Of a stretch of 34,305 bases of DNA, positions 26,380-34,305 are shown piece after piece; position 1 is the stretch's first letter, and every line of letters starts with the position of its first letter. The DNA is from an uncultured Burkholderiales bacterium (GTDB lineage: Bacteria; Pseudomonadota; Gammaproteobacteria; Burkholderiales; Burkholderiaceae_C): the NCBI GenBank assembly GCA_903949285.1, contig CAJAYT010000119.1:1-34305 (forward strand). The letters run 5' to 3'. The notes below the pieces were generated by a model, which was not told the origin of the DNA, ran no database searches, and saw only the letters and a program-made list of their open reading frames with translations. The position numbers were made by a program, and so were the translations under genes.

Positions 26380-29300
26380 ATCCCTCGCGCATATTCATAC
26401 TTCGCCCAGTCGCGACCTCGCTGCTTATGGTGGCGATTATGTTGGCAGGGATCATTGCCTATAAGTTGTTACCCGTCTCCTCCTTGCCAGAAGTAGACTA
26501 CCCAACTATTCAGGTCGCAACTCTGTACCCTGGTGGTAGCCCAGATGTGATGACTTCCTCCATTACCGCTCCCTTAGAGCGACAGTTTGGGCAGATGCCA
26601 GGCTTAAATCAGATGTCCTCAACCAGTTCTGGGGGAGCGTCTGTCATCGTTTTGCAGTTTAGTTTGGATATAAGTCTGGACGTGGCTGAGCAAGAGGTAC
26701 AAGCTGCTATCAACGCTGCAAGTTCCCTTTTGCCTTCCGATTTGCCTGCCCCTCCCATTTACTCCAAAGTCAATCCCGCAGATGCCCCCGTCATTACGCT
26801 TGCAATCAGTTCCAAAACCATACCATTAACAAAAGTTGAGGATCTGGTTGATACGAGGATGGCCCAGAAAATCTCCCAACTCCCGGGTGTTGGCTTAGTC
26901 AGTTTGTCTGGTGGCCAAAGACCTGCTATCAGAATTCAAGCAAATCCCAAGTTACTAGCAGACATCGGTTTAAGTTTGGATGATGTACGCACTGCAGTTG
27001 CGAACTCTAACGTCAACTCCTCAAAGGGAAGTTTTGACGGTCCTGAGCGAGCTTCAACCATTGACGCCAATGATCAATTAAAGACTGCGCCTGAATACAG
27101 TAAGCAAATTATTGCTTTTAAAAACGGTGCGCCCATTCATTTGTCGGATGTTGCTACGGTTGAGGATGCACCCGAGAATGTGAGATTGGGTGCTTGGAGC
27201 AACGGAGAACCTGCGGTGATCGTCAACATCCAAAGGCAGCCCGGTGCCAATGTGATTGAGGTGGTTAACCGCATTAAAAAGCTCTTGCCACTCATCTCCG
27301 CTACGATGCCATCCAGTGTTGATGTCAAACTGCTAACAGACCGGACCACCACGATCCGTGCATCTGTAGAGGATGTGGAAATTGAGCTCCTTTTTGCAGT
27401 TGTTTTAGTGGTCCTTGTTATTTATGCATTTTTGGGCAACGTCTATGCAACCATTATTCCAGGGGTTGCAGTACCGCTTTCCTTGATAGGGACTTTTGCG
27501 GTTATGTACTTGTCTGGTTTTTCCCTGAACAATCTCTCACTCATGGCGCTTACCATAGCAACAGGATTTGTGGTGGATGATGCGATTGTGATGATTGAGA
27601 ATATATCGCGCTATATTGAGGAGGGGGAAGGTGCGCTTCAGGCCGCCTTAAAGGGCTCCAAGCAAATTGGCTTTACGATCATCTCCCTCACTATTTCTTT
27701 GATTGCGGTATTGATTCCACTTATTTTTATGGGCGATGTGGTTGGAAGACTCTTTAGAGAGTTTGCAATAACGCTGGCAGTATCAATCATCATCTCTGCA
27801 ATTGTCTCGCTAACACTGACTCCGATGATGTCCTCCAAGCTTTTAAAGCACGTCCCCGAGGCTGAGCAGACTGCATTTTCTAAAAAGACAGCTCAGATGT
27901 TCAGCCAGCTGATCAAACATTACGGCACGACCCTAAGTTGGGCGCTTGATAGGCCCAGACAAATCTTGGCGGTTGTTTTGGCGACTTTATTGATGACTGT
28001 TGGTTTGTACGTGTTCATTCCTAAGGGATTTTTTCCAACTCAAGATACCGGCGTTATTCAAGGCATCACAGAGGCCTCTCAAAGTGTCTCCTACTCTGCG
28101 ATGGCAGGCTTTCAACAAGACCTTGCAAAAGTAATATTACAGGATCCAGATGTTGAGAGTTTATCTAGTTTTATCGGTGTTGACGGCGTGAACACCACCC
28201 TCAATAATGGACGGATCCTGATTAACCTGAAGCCCCACAACCAAAGAGACAGCATACAAAAAATTCTTCACAGAATTCAAGACCAGGTCGATAAGATTCC
28301 AAATATCAAGCTGTACTTGCAAGCCTCTCAGGATTTAACCATTGAGGACCATATCAGCAGAACGCAGTATCAGTTTACAGTTGAGAGTGCAATATCCAGC
28401 GAACTTGCGGAGTGGGTGCCGCAGATTGTTGACAAACTATCAACTTTGCCAGAGCTCTTGAATGTAACCTCTGACTATCAAAATCGTGGTTTGCAAGCGT
28501 ATGTTGTCATTCACCGCGACGATGCAGCGCGCCTTGGCGTCACTGTGGCAGCAATTGATAATGCGCTTTATAACGCCTACGGCCAGCGATTGATTTCAAC
28601 TATCTTTACCCAAACCAATCAATACCGGGTTGTTTTAGAGGCTAAGAAGAGTAAGGAGATTGGTATAAATGTTTTGAATGATATTTATGTTCCTTCTTCA
28701 AACGGTCAACAAGTGCAACTGAAAGCACTGGCTCACGTTGAGGAACAATACGGCTTACTGACCGTCAACCATCAAGGCCAGTTTCCGTCGTCATCCATCT
28801 CTTTTGATTTAGCCAAGGGTTACTCCTTGGGTGACGCTGTGAAGGCCATTAACGCAGCCCAAGAAGATATTAGAGTGCCTACCAGCGTCGTGACGAGGTA
28901 CCAAGGCGCAGCTCAGGCATTTAGCGCTTCACTTACCAATACTTTGTGGCTCATACTAGCGGCGGTGTTGACGATGTACATTGTCCTAGGCGTGCTGTAT
29001 GAAAGCTATATTCATCCGCTGACAATTCTCTCAACCCTCCCGTCGGCGGGGGTGGGCGCATTACTCGCTTTGATCATCTCGGGCAATGATTTGGGAATCA
29101 TCGGGATTATTGGAATCATTTTATTGATTGGTATTGTCAAGAAAAACGCCATCATGATGATTGACTTTGCGCTTGATGCAGAGCGCATTGAGAAAAAGTC
29201 TCCTAGAGACGCTATTTTTGAGGCGTGCATGCTCAGACTTAGGCCAATTTTGATGACAACAATGGCTGCACTACTGGGCGCGCTGCCCCTTATGCTGGGT

Positions 29301-29462
29301 ACTGGCGTTGGTTCAGAGCTTCGACATCCATTGGGTATAACGATGGTGGGTGGGCTACTCGTGAGCCAGCTCTTAACTCTTTACACAACTCCCGTTATTT
29401 ATCTTGCCTTTGATCGTCTGTCCAGGCGCTTAAAGGAAGGGGAAATGGGTGGGCAAGCTTGA
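26376..29462 (+). CDS. mdtB: RND multidrug efflux pump, MdtB/MuxB type
   Basis: A 1028-residue HAE1-family resistance-nodulation-division transporter of the inner membrane, exporting drugs in exchange for protons. It has the expected twelve-helix, two-periplasmic-loop layout. The N terminus ([48 protein letters not shown]) follows MdtB almost word for word. The proton-relay aspartates are Asp401 and Asp402 in GFVVDDAIV, and the TM10 lysine lies in [12 protein letters not shown]. MdtB-type pumps work with MdtC-type pumps as a heterotrimer (two MdtB to one MdtC in E. coli). Its ATG overlaps the mdtA stop (ATGA), so translation is coupled. A 122-bp gap precedes mdtC. Confidence 0.97.
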   Translation: MNPSRIFILRPVATSLLMVAIMLAGIIAYKLLPVSSLPEVDYPTIQVATLYPGGSPDVMTSSITAPLERQFGQMPGLNQMSSTSSGGASVIVLQFSLDISLDVAEQEVQAAINAASSLLPSDLPAPPIYSKVNPADAPVITLAISSKTIPLTKVEDLVDTRMAQKISQLPGVGLVSLSGGQRPAIRIQANPKLLADIGLSLDDVRTAVANSNVNSSKGSFDGPERASTIDANDQLKTAPEYSKQIIAFKNGAPIHLSDVATVEDAPENVRLGAWSNGEPAVIVNIQRQPGANVIEVVNRIKKLLPLISATMPSSVDVKLLTDRTTTIRASVEDVEIELLFAVVLVVLVIYAFLGNVYATIIPGVAVPLSLIGTFAVMYLSGFSLNNLSLMALTIATGFVVDDAIVMIENISRYIEEGEGALQAALKGSKQIGFTIISLTISLIAVLIPLIFMGDVVGRLFREFAITLAVSIIISAIVSLTLTPMMSSKLLKHVPEAEQTAFSKKTAQMFSQLIKHYGTTLSWALDRPRQILAVVLATLLMTVGLYVFIPKGFFPTQDTGVIQGITEASQSVSYSAMAGFQQDLAKVILQDPDVESLSSFIGVDGVNTTLNNGRILINLKPHNQRDSIQKILHRIQDQVDKIPNIKLYLQASQDLTIEDHISRTQYQFTVESAISSELAEWVPQIVDKLSTLPELLNVTSDYQNRGLQAYVVIHRDDAARLGVTVAAIDNALYNAYGQRLISTIFTQTNQYRVVLEAKKSKEIGINVLNDIYVPSSNGQQVQLKALAHVEEQYGLLTVNHQGQFPSSSISFDLAKGYSLGDAVKAINAAQEDIRVPTSVVTRYQGAAQAFSASLTNTLWLILAAVLTMYIVLGVLYESYIHPLTILSTLPSAGVGALLALIISGNDLGIIGIIGIILLIGIVKKNAIMMIDFALDAERIEKKSPRDAIFEACMLRLRPILMTTMAALLGALPLMLGTGVGSELRHPLGITMVGGLLVSQLLTLYTTPVIYLAFDRLSRRLKEGEMGGQA

Positions 29463-29549
29463 ACAGCTTATACGCGTTATTGTGGACAGGACCTTCATAT
29501 CAACACAAACTCCTGGCTGCTTACTTAATCGCAAAATATGCAAGCTTCA

Positions 29550-29578
29550 GTGCTTCAATTGTTCGGTAATCGAAGCAC
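29550..29578 (+). promoter_or_regulatory. Hairpin occupying the ribosome-binding region of mdtC
   Basis: GTGCTTC (29550-29556) pairs with GAAGCAC (29572-29578); inside it, after one A-C mismatch, ATT (29558-29560) pairs with AAT (29568-29570), leaving a 7-nt loop. The stem ends 6 nt before the mdtC ATG at 29585, and no Shine-Dalgarno is visible between or within. It may control mdtC translation or processing of the operon mRNA; there is no T run for termination. Confidence 0.55.
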
Positions 29579-29584
29579 CTTACT

Positions 29585-32500
29585 ATGAGTATTTCTAAGC
29601 CCTTTATTAACCGCCCCATCGCAACTACTTTGATGACTGTTGCGATTGCTTTATCGGGTGCGCTAGCGTTCTTGCTTTTGCCTGTCGCCCCCTTGCCTCA
29701 AGTTGAGTTTCCAACCATTCAAGTTAGGGCTGGCCTCCCGGGTGCTAGTCCAGAGACGATGGCCTCCACGGTGGCAACGCCCTTAGAGCGTGCGCTTGGG
29801 CGCATTGCTGGCATCACAGAGATGACCTCAACGAGTACTCTTGGCAACACGAACATTGTGATTCAGTTTGATTTGAGCAGAAGCATTGACGGTGCTGCCA
29901 ATGATGTCCAGGCTGCTATCAACGCGGCGCATGCTTTATTACCAACCGGACTCCCAATTAATCCTACTTACAGGAAGGTCAACCCCGCAGACGCTCCAAT
30001 ATTAATAATGAGTTTGACGTCGGACACTATGACCAGGGCAGCCTTGTACGATGTAGCCTCAACTGTCATGGCGCAAAAGCTAGCCCAGGTCAAAGGCATT
30101 GGGCAAGTCAGCATTGGTGGCAGCTCGCTACCCGGTGTACGAGTAGAGGTTGATCCTAAACTCATGACTCAAAATAATATTGGGTTTGCTGATGTGAGTG
30201 CTGCGATCGCCTCAGCTAACGTCAATCGTCCTAAAGGGGTTTTTGATAGTGGGGATAAGAGTTGGCAGATCTTAACGAACGATCAAGCTAAGCGCGCGAG
30301 GGACTATCAGCCTGTGATAATTGCCTATCGTAACAAAGCAGCGGTTCGGTTGAGCGACATTGCAGATGTTGTGGACTCCGTTGAAGATCTCAGAAATGGA
30401 GGCATTGCCAACACCAAGCCAGCAGTGCTAATTGTTCTCTTTAGACAACCAGGGGCTAATATTATTGCAACGGTTGACCGTGTTAAGGAAACGATGCCAA
30501 TACTGAGGGCCTCCATTCCTGCCGCGATTGATATTGGTTATCCCATTGACCGCACGCCAACTATCAAAGCCTCCTTACACGAGGTTGAGAAAACCTTGCT
30601 GATCTCTACATCCTTGGTGGTATTGGTTGTATTCCTCTTCTTAGGCAATGCTAGGGCTACCTTTATTCCCAGCATTGCTGTTCCCGTATCACTGATTGGA
30701 ACTTTTGGAGTTATGTATCTCTTTAAGTTTTCCCTGAATAATTTATCCCTCATGGCGCTCACCATTGCCACTGGATTTGTAGTCGACGATGCTATTGTTG
30801 TTTTAGAAGCCATTTCAAGGCGAGTGGAGAATGGACAAAAACCCTTTGAAGCAGCGCTTCAGGGTGCTAAGGAGGTAGGCTTCACTGTTCTATCCATAAG
30901 TCTTTCTCTGATTGCTGTGTTTATACCTATATTGTTAATGGGGGGCATCGTAGGCAGACTCTTTAGAGAGTTTGCGATAACACTATCGGTTGCGATTGGT
31001 GTATCGCTATTAATATCCCTCACCGCTACGCCCATGCTGTGTTCTCGTATGTTGCGGGCCCATTCAAAAGAGTCGATCAAAGGGTTCTCCAAATTCACGA
31101 ATTCGGCATTCAACGCTCTTTTAAATCAGTACCAAAGATCCTTGAGCGTTGCAATGCGTCACAGAAGGATTACGCTACTCATTTTTTTGGGGACCATTTG
31201 CTTTAATGTTTATCTGTACGTCATTATTCCAAAGGGGTTTTTCCCTCAGCAAGATACCGGTCGATTGATAGGCAATATCCAGGCTGATCAAGACATCTCC
31301 TTTCAAGCTTTACAACTGAAAATGGCAAAGATGACTGAGATAGTCATGAAGGACCCTAATGTCAAAGACGTCATTAGTTTTACAGGGGGCGGACAACGCA
31401 ATACGGGTAACGTCTTTATATCCCTTAAACCAATAGCCGAGCGCGCGCCTATGGATGAGGTTGTGGGGGGCTTGCGCAAGAAGCTTAGCTCCATTGCAGG
31501 TGCAACCCTTTTTCTCCAACCAGTTCAAGATATTCGTATTGGAGGAAGAGGGAACAGTGCTTTGTACCAGTTTACGTTACTCAGTGATAACTTGAATGAG
31601 CTGAGGGCTTGGGGCCCGAAGATTCGTTTTGCAATGATGGATTTACCTGAACTGATTGATGTCAACACTGACGCGCAGGACAAGGGTCTTCAAACTACGC
31701 TTACGATTAATAGAGAAGCCGCTGCTAAGTACGGTTTGACCCCGAGCATTATTGACAGCACTCTGGGATATGCATTTGGCCAGACTCAGGTGTCCACAAT
31801 ATTTAATCCACTCAACCAATACCACGTAGTGCTGGAGGTTGCACCCAAGTATTGGCAAAGTCCGGAGATTTTGAATCAAATGTACTTTAGTACGTCTGTA
31901 CCCAATCCATCCACGTTCGCTGTGGGCGCTGCTCAATCGGCTTCCTCTGCGAGCGTGTCCCCCGCTTTGAACATGGGTAAAAATCCAAATGCCAAGGTAC
32001 CTCTCAGTGCTTTTGCAAATTTTAGGATGACCAATACTGCATTAGTTGTAAACCATCAGGGACAATTTGCTGCAACAACTATTTCCTTTAATTTACCTCC
32101 TGGTGTGTCCCTTGGTACGGCGTCCGATGCAATCACAGCGATGTTTGAGCGTTTACACGTCCCTGACACAGTAAGGGGTGGATTTCAGGGGACGGCACTG
32201 GCTTTTCAGGACTCATTAAAGAGTCAACCTATGCTGATACTGGCTGCGTTGATAACCGTTTATATTGTTCTGGGTATTTTGTATGAGAGTTTAATTCATC
32301 CAATAACCATTTTATCGACTCTTCCCTCAGCAGGGATTGGTGCTTTATTGGCACTTATGTTTTTTAACACCGAGTTTAATGTGATTGCTATGATTGGGGT
32401 CATTTTGCTCATTGGGATCGTTAAGAAAAATGCAATCATGATGATTGATTACGCCATCACAGCACAAAGGGATGAGAAATTAAGTGCGTTTGAGGCCGTA

Positions 32501-32728
32501 AATAAAGCTTGTCTGCTTAGGTTTAGACCTATCTTGATGACAACCGTGGCTGCAATTTTGGGCGCTGTTCCCCTTGCTCTTGGTGCGGGTGACGGCGCAG
32601 AGTTTAGAAGGCCCTTAGGGCTTTCGATCGTTGGAGGTTTGGTGCTCAGCCAATTATTGACTCTTTACACCACCCCTGTGATCTATCTGTATATGGAGAG
32701 ACTTCGTCTTTGGAGTAAAAGAAAATGA
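29585..32728 (+). CDS. mdtC: RND multidrug efflux pump, MdtC/MuxC type
   Basis: A 1047-residue HAE1-family RND transporter and partner of the MdtB-type pump. The N terminus (RPIATTLMTVAIALSGALAF, LPVAPLPQVEFPTIQV, GASPETMASTVATPLERALGRIAG) and the SDT, QDKGLQTTL and NHQGQFAATTISFNL blocks follow MdtC. Proton-relay aspartates are Asp401 and Asp402 in [12 protein letters not shown]; the TM10 lysine is in [13 protein letters not shown] Ser/Ala/Asn/Pro-rich stretch at about 773-804 is extra compared with E. coli MdtC and lies in the second periplasmic loop before AFANF. The start is 122 bp after mdtB with no clear Shine-Dalgarno and a hairpin immediately upstream. The stop overlaps the next gene by 4 nt (ATGA). 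Confidence 0.96.
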   Translation: MSISKPFINRPIATTLMTVAIALSGALAFLLLPVAPLPQVEFPTIQVRAGLPGASPETMASTVATPLERALGRIAGITEMTSTSTLGNTNIVIQFDLSRSIDGAANDVQAAINAAHALLPTGLPINPTYRKVNPADAPILIMSLTSDTMTRAALYDVASTVMAQKLAQVKGIGQVSIGGSSLPGVRVEVDPKLMTQNNIGFADVSAAIASANVNRPKGVFDSGDKSWQILTNDQAKRARDYQPVIIAYRNKAAVRLSDIADVVDSVEDLRNGGIANTKPAVLIVLFRQPGANIIATVDRVKETMPILRASIPAAIDIGYPIDRTPTIKASLHEVEKTLLISTSLVVLVVFLFLGNARATFIPSIAVPVSLIGTFGVMYLFKFSLNNLSLMALTIATGFVVDDAIVVLEAISRRVENGQKPFEAALQGAKEVGFTVLSISLSLIAVFIPILLMGGIVGRLFREFAITLSVAIGVSLLISLTATPMLCSRMLRAHSKESIKGFSKFTNSAFNALLNQYQRSLSVAMRHRRITLLIFLGTICFNVYLYVIIPKGFFPQQDTGRLIGNIQADQDISFQALQLKMAKMTEIVMKDPNVKDVISFTGGGQRNTGNVFISLKPIAERAPMDEVVGGLRKKLSSIAGATLFLQPVQDIRIGGRGNSALYQFTLLSDNLNELRAWGPKIRFAMMDLPELIDVNTDAQDKGLQTTLTINREAAAKYGLTPSIIDSTLGYAFGQTQVSTIFNPLNQYHVVLEVAPKYWQSPEILNQMYFSTSVPNPSTFAVGAAQSASSASVSPALNMGKNPNAKVPLSAFANFRMTNTALVVNHQGQFAATTISFNLPPGVSLGTASDAITAMFERLHVPDTVRGGFQGTALAFQDSLKSQPMLILAALITVYIVLGILYESLIHPITILSTLPSAGIGALLALMFFNTEFNVIAMIGVILLIGIVKKNAIMMIDYAITAQRDEKLSAFEAVNKACLLRFRPILMTTVAAILGAVPLALGAGDGAEFRRPLGLSIVGGLVLSQLLTLYTTPVIYLYMERLRLWSKRK

Positions 32729-34290
32729 ATAGAGTCACTACCCAAGTTACGTTGCTACTCGCAAGTGTGATGCTTAAGCTGCGATCCAATGTAAAGTTTA
32801 ATAATAGCTATACCAGTAGATTACTGGTATTGTTTGCTCAAACTCAAGAGAGCAACCCTAATGTCTTTTTGTCTAAATTGACACTTCGATCAACTGCGGT
32901 GTCTGTAATGGCGGCTATCTGGTTAGCGGGCTGTATGGTCGGTCCTGATTATGTTAAGCCAAGTGCACCAGTGCCTGAGGCTTATAAGGAGACTGAAAAC
33001 TGGAAATCGGCTGAACCTAAGGACAATCAACCCAAAGGAGCTTGGTGGGAGATTTATCAAGATCCTGTGCTGAACGGATTAATGCAAAAGGTAAGCGTTA
33101 ACAACCAAAATATTATTGCAGCCGAGGCTCAGTACCGTCAGGCAAGGGCGTTGGTGGATGCGGCGCAGGCAGGACTTTTTCCCAATCTCAATTTAGATGC
33201 CGCATCAGGAAAGGGGGGGGCAGTATCCAATAAATTCCAAAGTACCAGTCTATCTGCCAGCTGGGAGCCCGACTTATGGGGGGGGATACGTAGATCAGTT
33301 GAAGCCAATAAAGCCAATGCGCAGGCAAGTGCAGCGAGTCTAGAAGGTGCTCTTTTGTCAACGCGGTCGACCCTTGCACAGAGTTACTTCCAGTTGCGAA
33401 TTACAGATGTGCAAAAACAGATGTATGACGATACGGTTGAGGCCTACAAAAAGTCATTAAAGATCACTGAAAATCAATTCAAAATGGGAGTCGCCTCACA
33501 ACTTGATTTAAGCGAAGCCCAAACACTTCTCCAATCAACTGAAGCACTTGCGATTGACATTAACGTTACACGCGCTCAACTAGAGCATGCTATTGCCGTC
33601 TTGGTCGGCGAATCACCTTCAAAGTTTTCCCTACCGCCTGAAAAAATAGAGTTCTCAAACGATGCTAATTCTTACGTCAGTTCAGTAGCTAATGTATTAA
33701 ACCATCTAGCGCCAGTGCCCCCAGGTTTACCGGCCCATCTCCTTGAGAGAAGACCAGATATCGCGAGCGCAGAACGCTTGATGAACGCTGCAAACGCAAA
33801 GATTGGGGTTGCACAGGCAGCATTCTTTCCGACTCCCATGATCTCTGCATCCGGAGGGTACCAAAGTGCTGTGTTACCCAACTTGATTAGTGCCCCGAAT
33901 AAAGTATGGGCTATTGGACCAAGCGCAGCCTTGGCTGTTTTCGATGGGGGTGCTCGCCAAGCAGCAAAGCAGCAGGCAAATGCCGCTTATGATCAAAGCG
34001 TTGCTAGTTATAGGCAAACGGTTCTGAGCGCTTTTCAAAATGTTGAAGACAATTTGGTTTCCGTAAAGTTACTTGAAACTGAAATTGTCAAGCAAACACA
34101 AGCAGTGGGCAGTGCAAGACGTGCTACTAGGATTGCATTGAATCAATACAAGGCCGGTATTGTGAACTATTTAACTGTTGTTACGAACCAAGTAACTCAG
34201 TTGAACAATGAGCGAATTCTAATGACGCTTCAAAATAGAAGAATTTCCGCACACATTAGCTTAATTGTGGCTTTAGGTGGGAACTGGTGA
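32725..34290 (+). CDS. Outer-membrane efflux lipoprotein, OprM/NodT family (OpmB-like)
   Basis: A 521-residue outer-membrane channel of the TolC-like RND factor family that completes the MdtABC-type pump. The lipobox IWLAGC places the lipidated cysteine at residue 70, followed by MVGPDYVKPSAPVPEAY, the normal mature start of this family. Two outer-membrane efflux repeats follow, with FPNLNLDAASGKGG, SWEPDLWGG, LPPGLPAHLLERRPDI-like VPPGLPAHLLERRPDIASAE, AQAAFFPTPMISASGG and NQYKAGIVNYLTV. The ATG overlaps the mdtC stop (ATGA) and has GGAG 9 nt upstream, yet it leaves about 48 extra residues before a textbook 21-residue signal peptide that could begin at TTG 32869. The gene ends 15 nt before the window edge; an ATG at 34292 may open a further gene. 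Confidence 0.93.
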   Translation: MNRVTTQVTLLLASVMLKLRSNVKFNNSYTSRLLVLFAQTQESNPNVFLSKLTLRSTAVSVMAAIWLAGCMVGPDYVKPSAPVPEAYKETENWKSAEPKDNQPKGAWWEIYQDPVLNGLMQKVSVNNQNIIAAEAQYRQARALVDAAQAGLFPNLNLDAASGKGGAVSNKFQSTSLSASWEPDLWGGIRRSVEANKANAQASAASLEGALLSTRSTLAQSYFQLRITDVQKQMYDDTVEAYKKSLKITENQFKMGVASQLDLSEAQTLLQSTEALAIDINVTRAQLEHAIAVLVGESPSKFSLPPEKIEFSNDANSYVSSVANVLNHLAPVPPGLPAHLLERRPDIASAERLMNAANAKIGVAQAAFFPTPMISASGGYQSAVLPNLISAPNKVWAIGPSAALAVFDGGARQAAKQQANAAYDQSVASYRQTVLSAFQNVEDNLVSVKLLETEIVKQTQAVGSARRATRIALNQYKAGIVNYLTVVTNQVTQLNNERILMTLQNRRISAHISLIVALGGNW

Positions 34291-34305
34291 AATGGGTCAA
34301 ATTGA

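Noticed and set aside
29463..29549. Possible small gene between mdtB and mdtC
   Set aside because: No frame with a start, ribosome-binding site and plausible length.
1..34305. CRISPR arrays, insertion sequences, integrases, attachment sites, rRNA or tRNA genes
   Set aside because: Searched by eye on both strands; no spaced repeats, transposase motifs or RNA gene signatures were found.

Overview
The window looks like a chromosomal segment of a betaproteobacterium, most likely order Burkholderiales and possibly a Polynucleobacter-like lineage. This rests on gene order and protein types: a Rieske oxygenase divergent from xseB-ispA-dxs, rubredoxin divergent from a thiD-like gene and then hemL, dusB-fis-purH, a queE with the CX14CX2C radical-SAM motif, and a short Fis. 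Base composition looks only moderate in G+C. The genus is inference; no rRNA or tRNA gene is present to settle it. I see no insertion sequence, prophage, CRISPR array, integrase or tRNA gene, so this is core chromosome plus an efflux operon.

Layout. (1) 1-1703 (+): the 3' part of a thiolase gene and an acyl-CoA dehydrogenase, a fatty/acyl-CoA degradation pair. (2) 1793-3511 (+): an Hsp70 paralogue of the YegD type with a large charged insertion. (3) 3580-6801 (-): queD-queE (7-deazaguanine synthesis), an SseA-type sulfurtransferase and a Rieske non-heme iron oxygenase. (4) 6963-10009 (+): xseB, ispA and dxs, tightly packed; dxs and ispA supply and use isoprenoid precursors. (5) 10018-15701: a BioC-like methyltransferase (-), trmL (+), a MaoC-like hydratase (-), a RutE-like nitroreductase (-), rubredoxin (-), a ThiD-like kinase (+) and hemL (+). 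(6) 15828-20214 (-): purH, fis, dusB and ychF, where dusB overlaps fis. (7) 20453-24323 (-): a large TPR/GT41 (SPINDLY or O-GlcNAc transferase-like) protein and a Lon-like AAA+ ATPase lacking a protease domain. (8) 24805-34290 (+): a tripartite RND efflux operon with adaptor (MdtA/MuxA), two different RND pumps (MdtB/MuxB and MdtC/MuxC) and an OprM/OpmB-type outer-membrane lipoprotein. Its layout matches MuxABC-OpmB of Pseudomonas.

Most of the window is housekeeping. The parts worth a second look are variations on known families: the YegD insertion; a QueD whose catalytic cysteine position is serine; a GTGD motif in the ThiD-like kinase; a Ser/Asn/Gly-rich insert between the Rieske ligand pairs; low-complexity inserts and a 12-nt tandem repeat in the efflux adaptor; a hairpin where the mdtC ribosome-binding site should be; an orphan TPR glycosyltransferase; and a short preQ1-riboswitch-like motif upstream of queE that lacks the rest of the fold. 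I do not see an entirely new multi-gene system. Several start codons were moved from the longest possible reading frame on family length, Shine-Dalgarno or promoter evidence, and several genes (sseA, ispA, rubredoxin) appear to use TTG.
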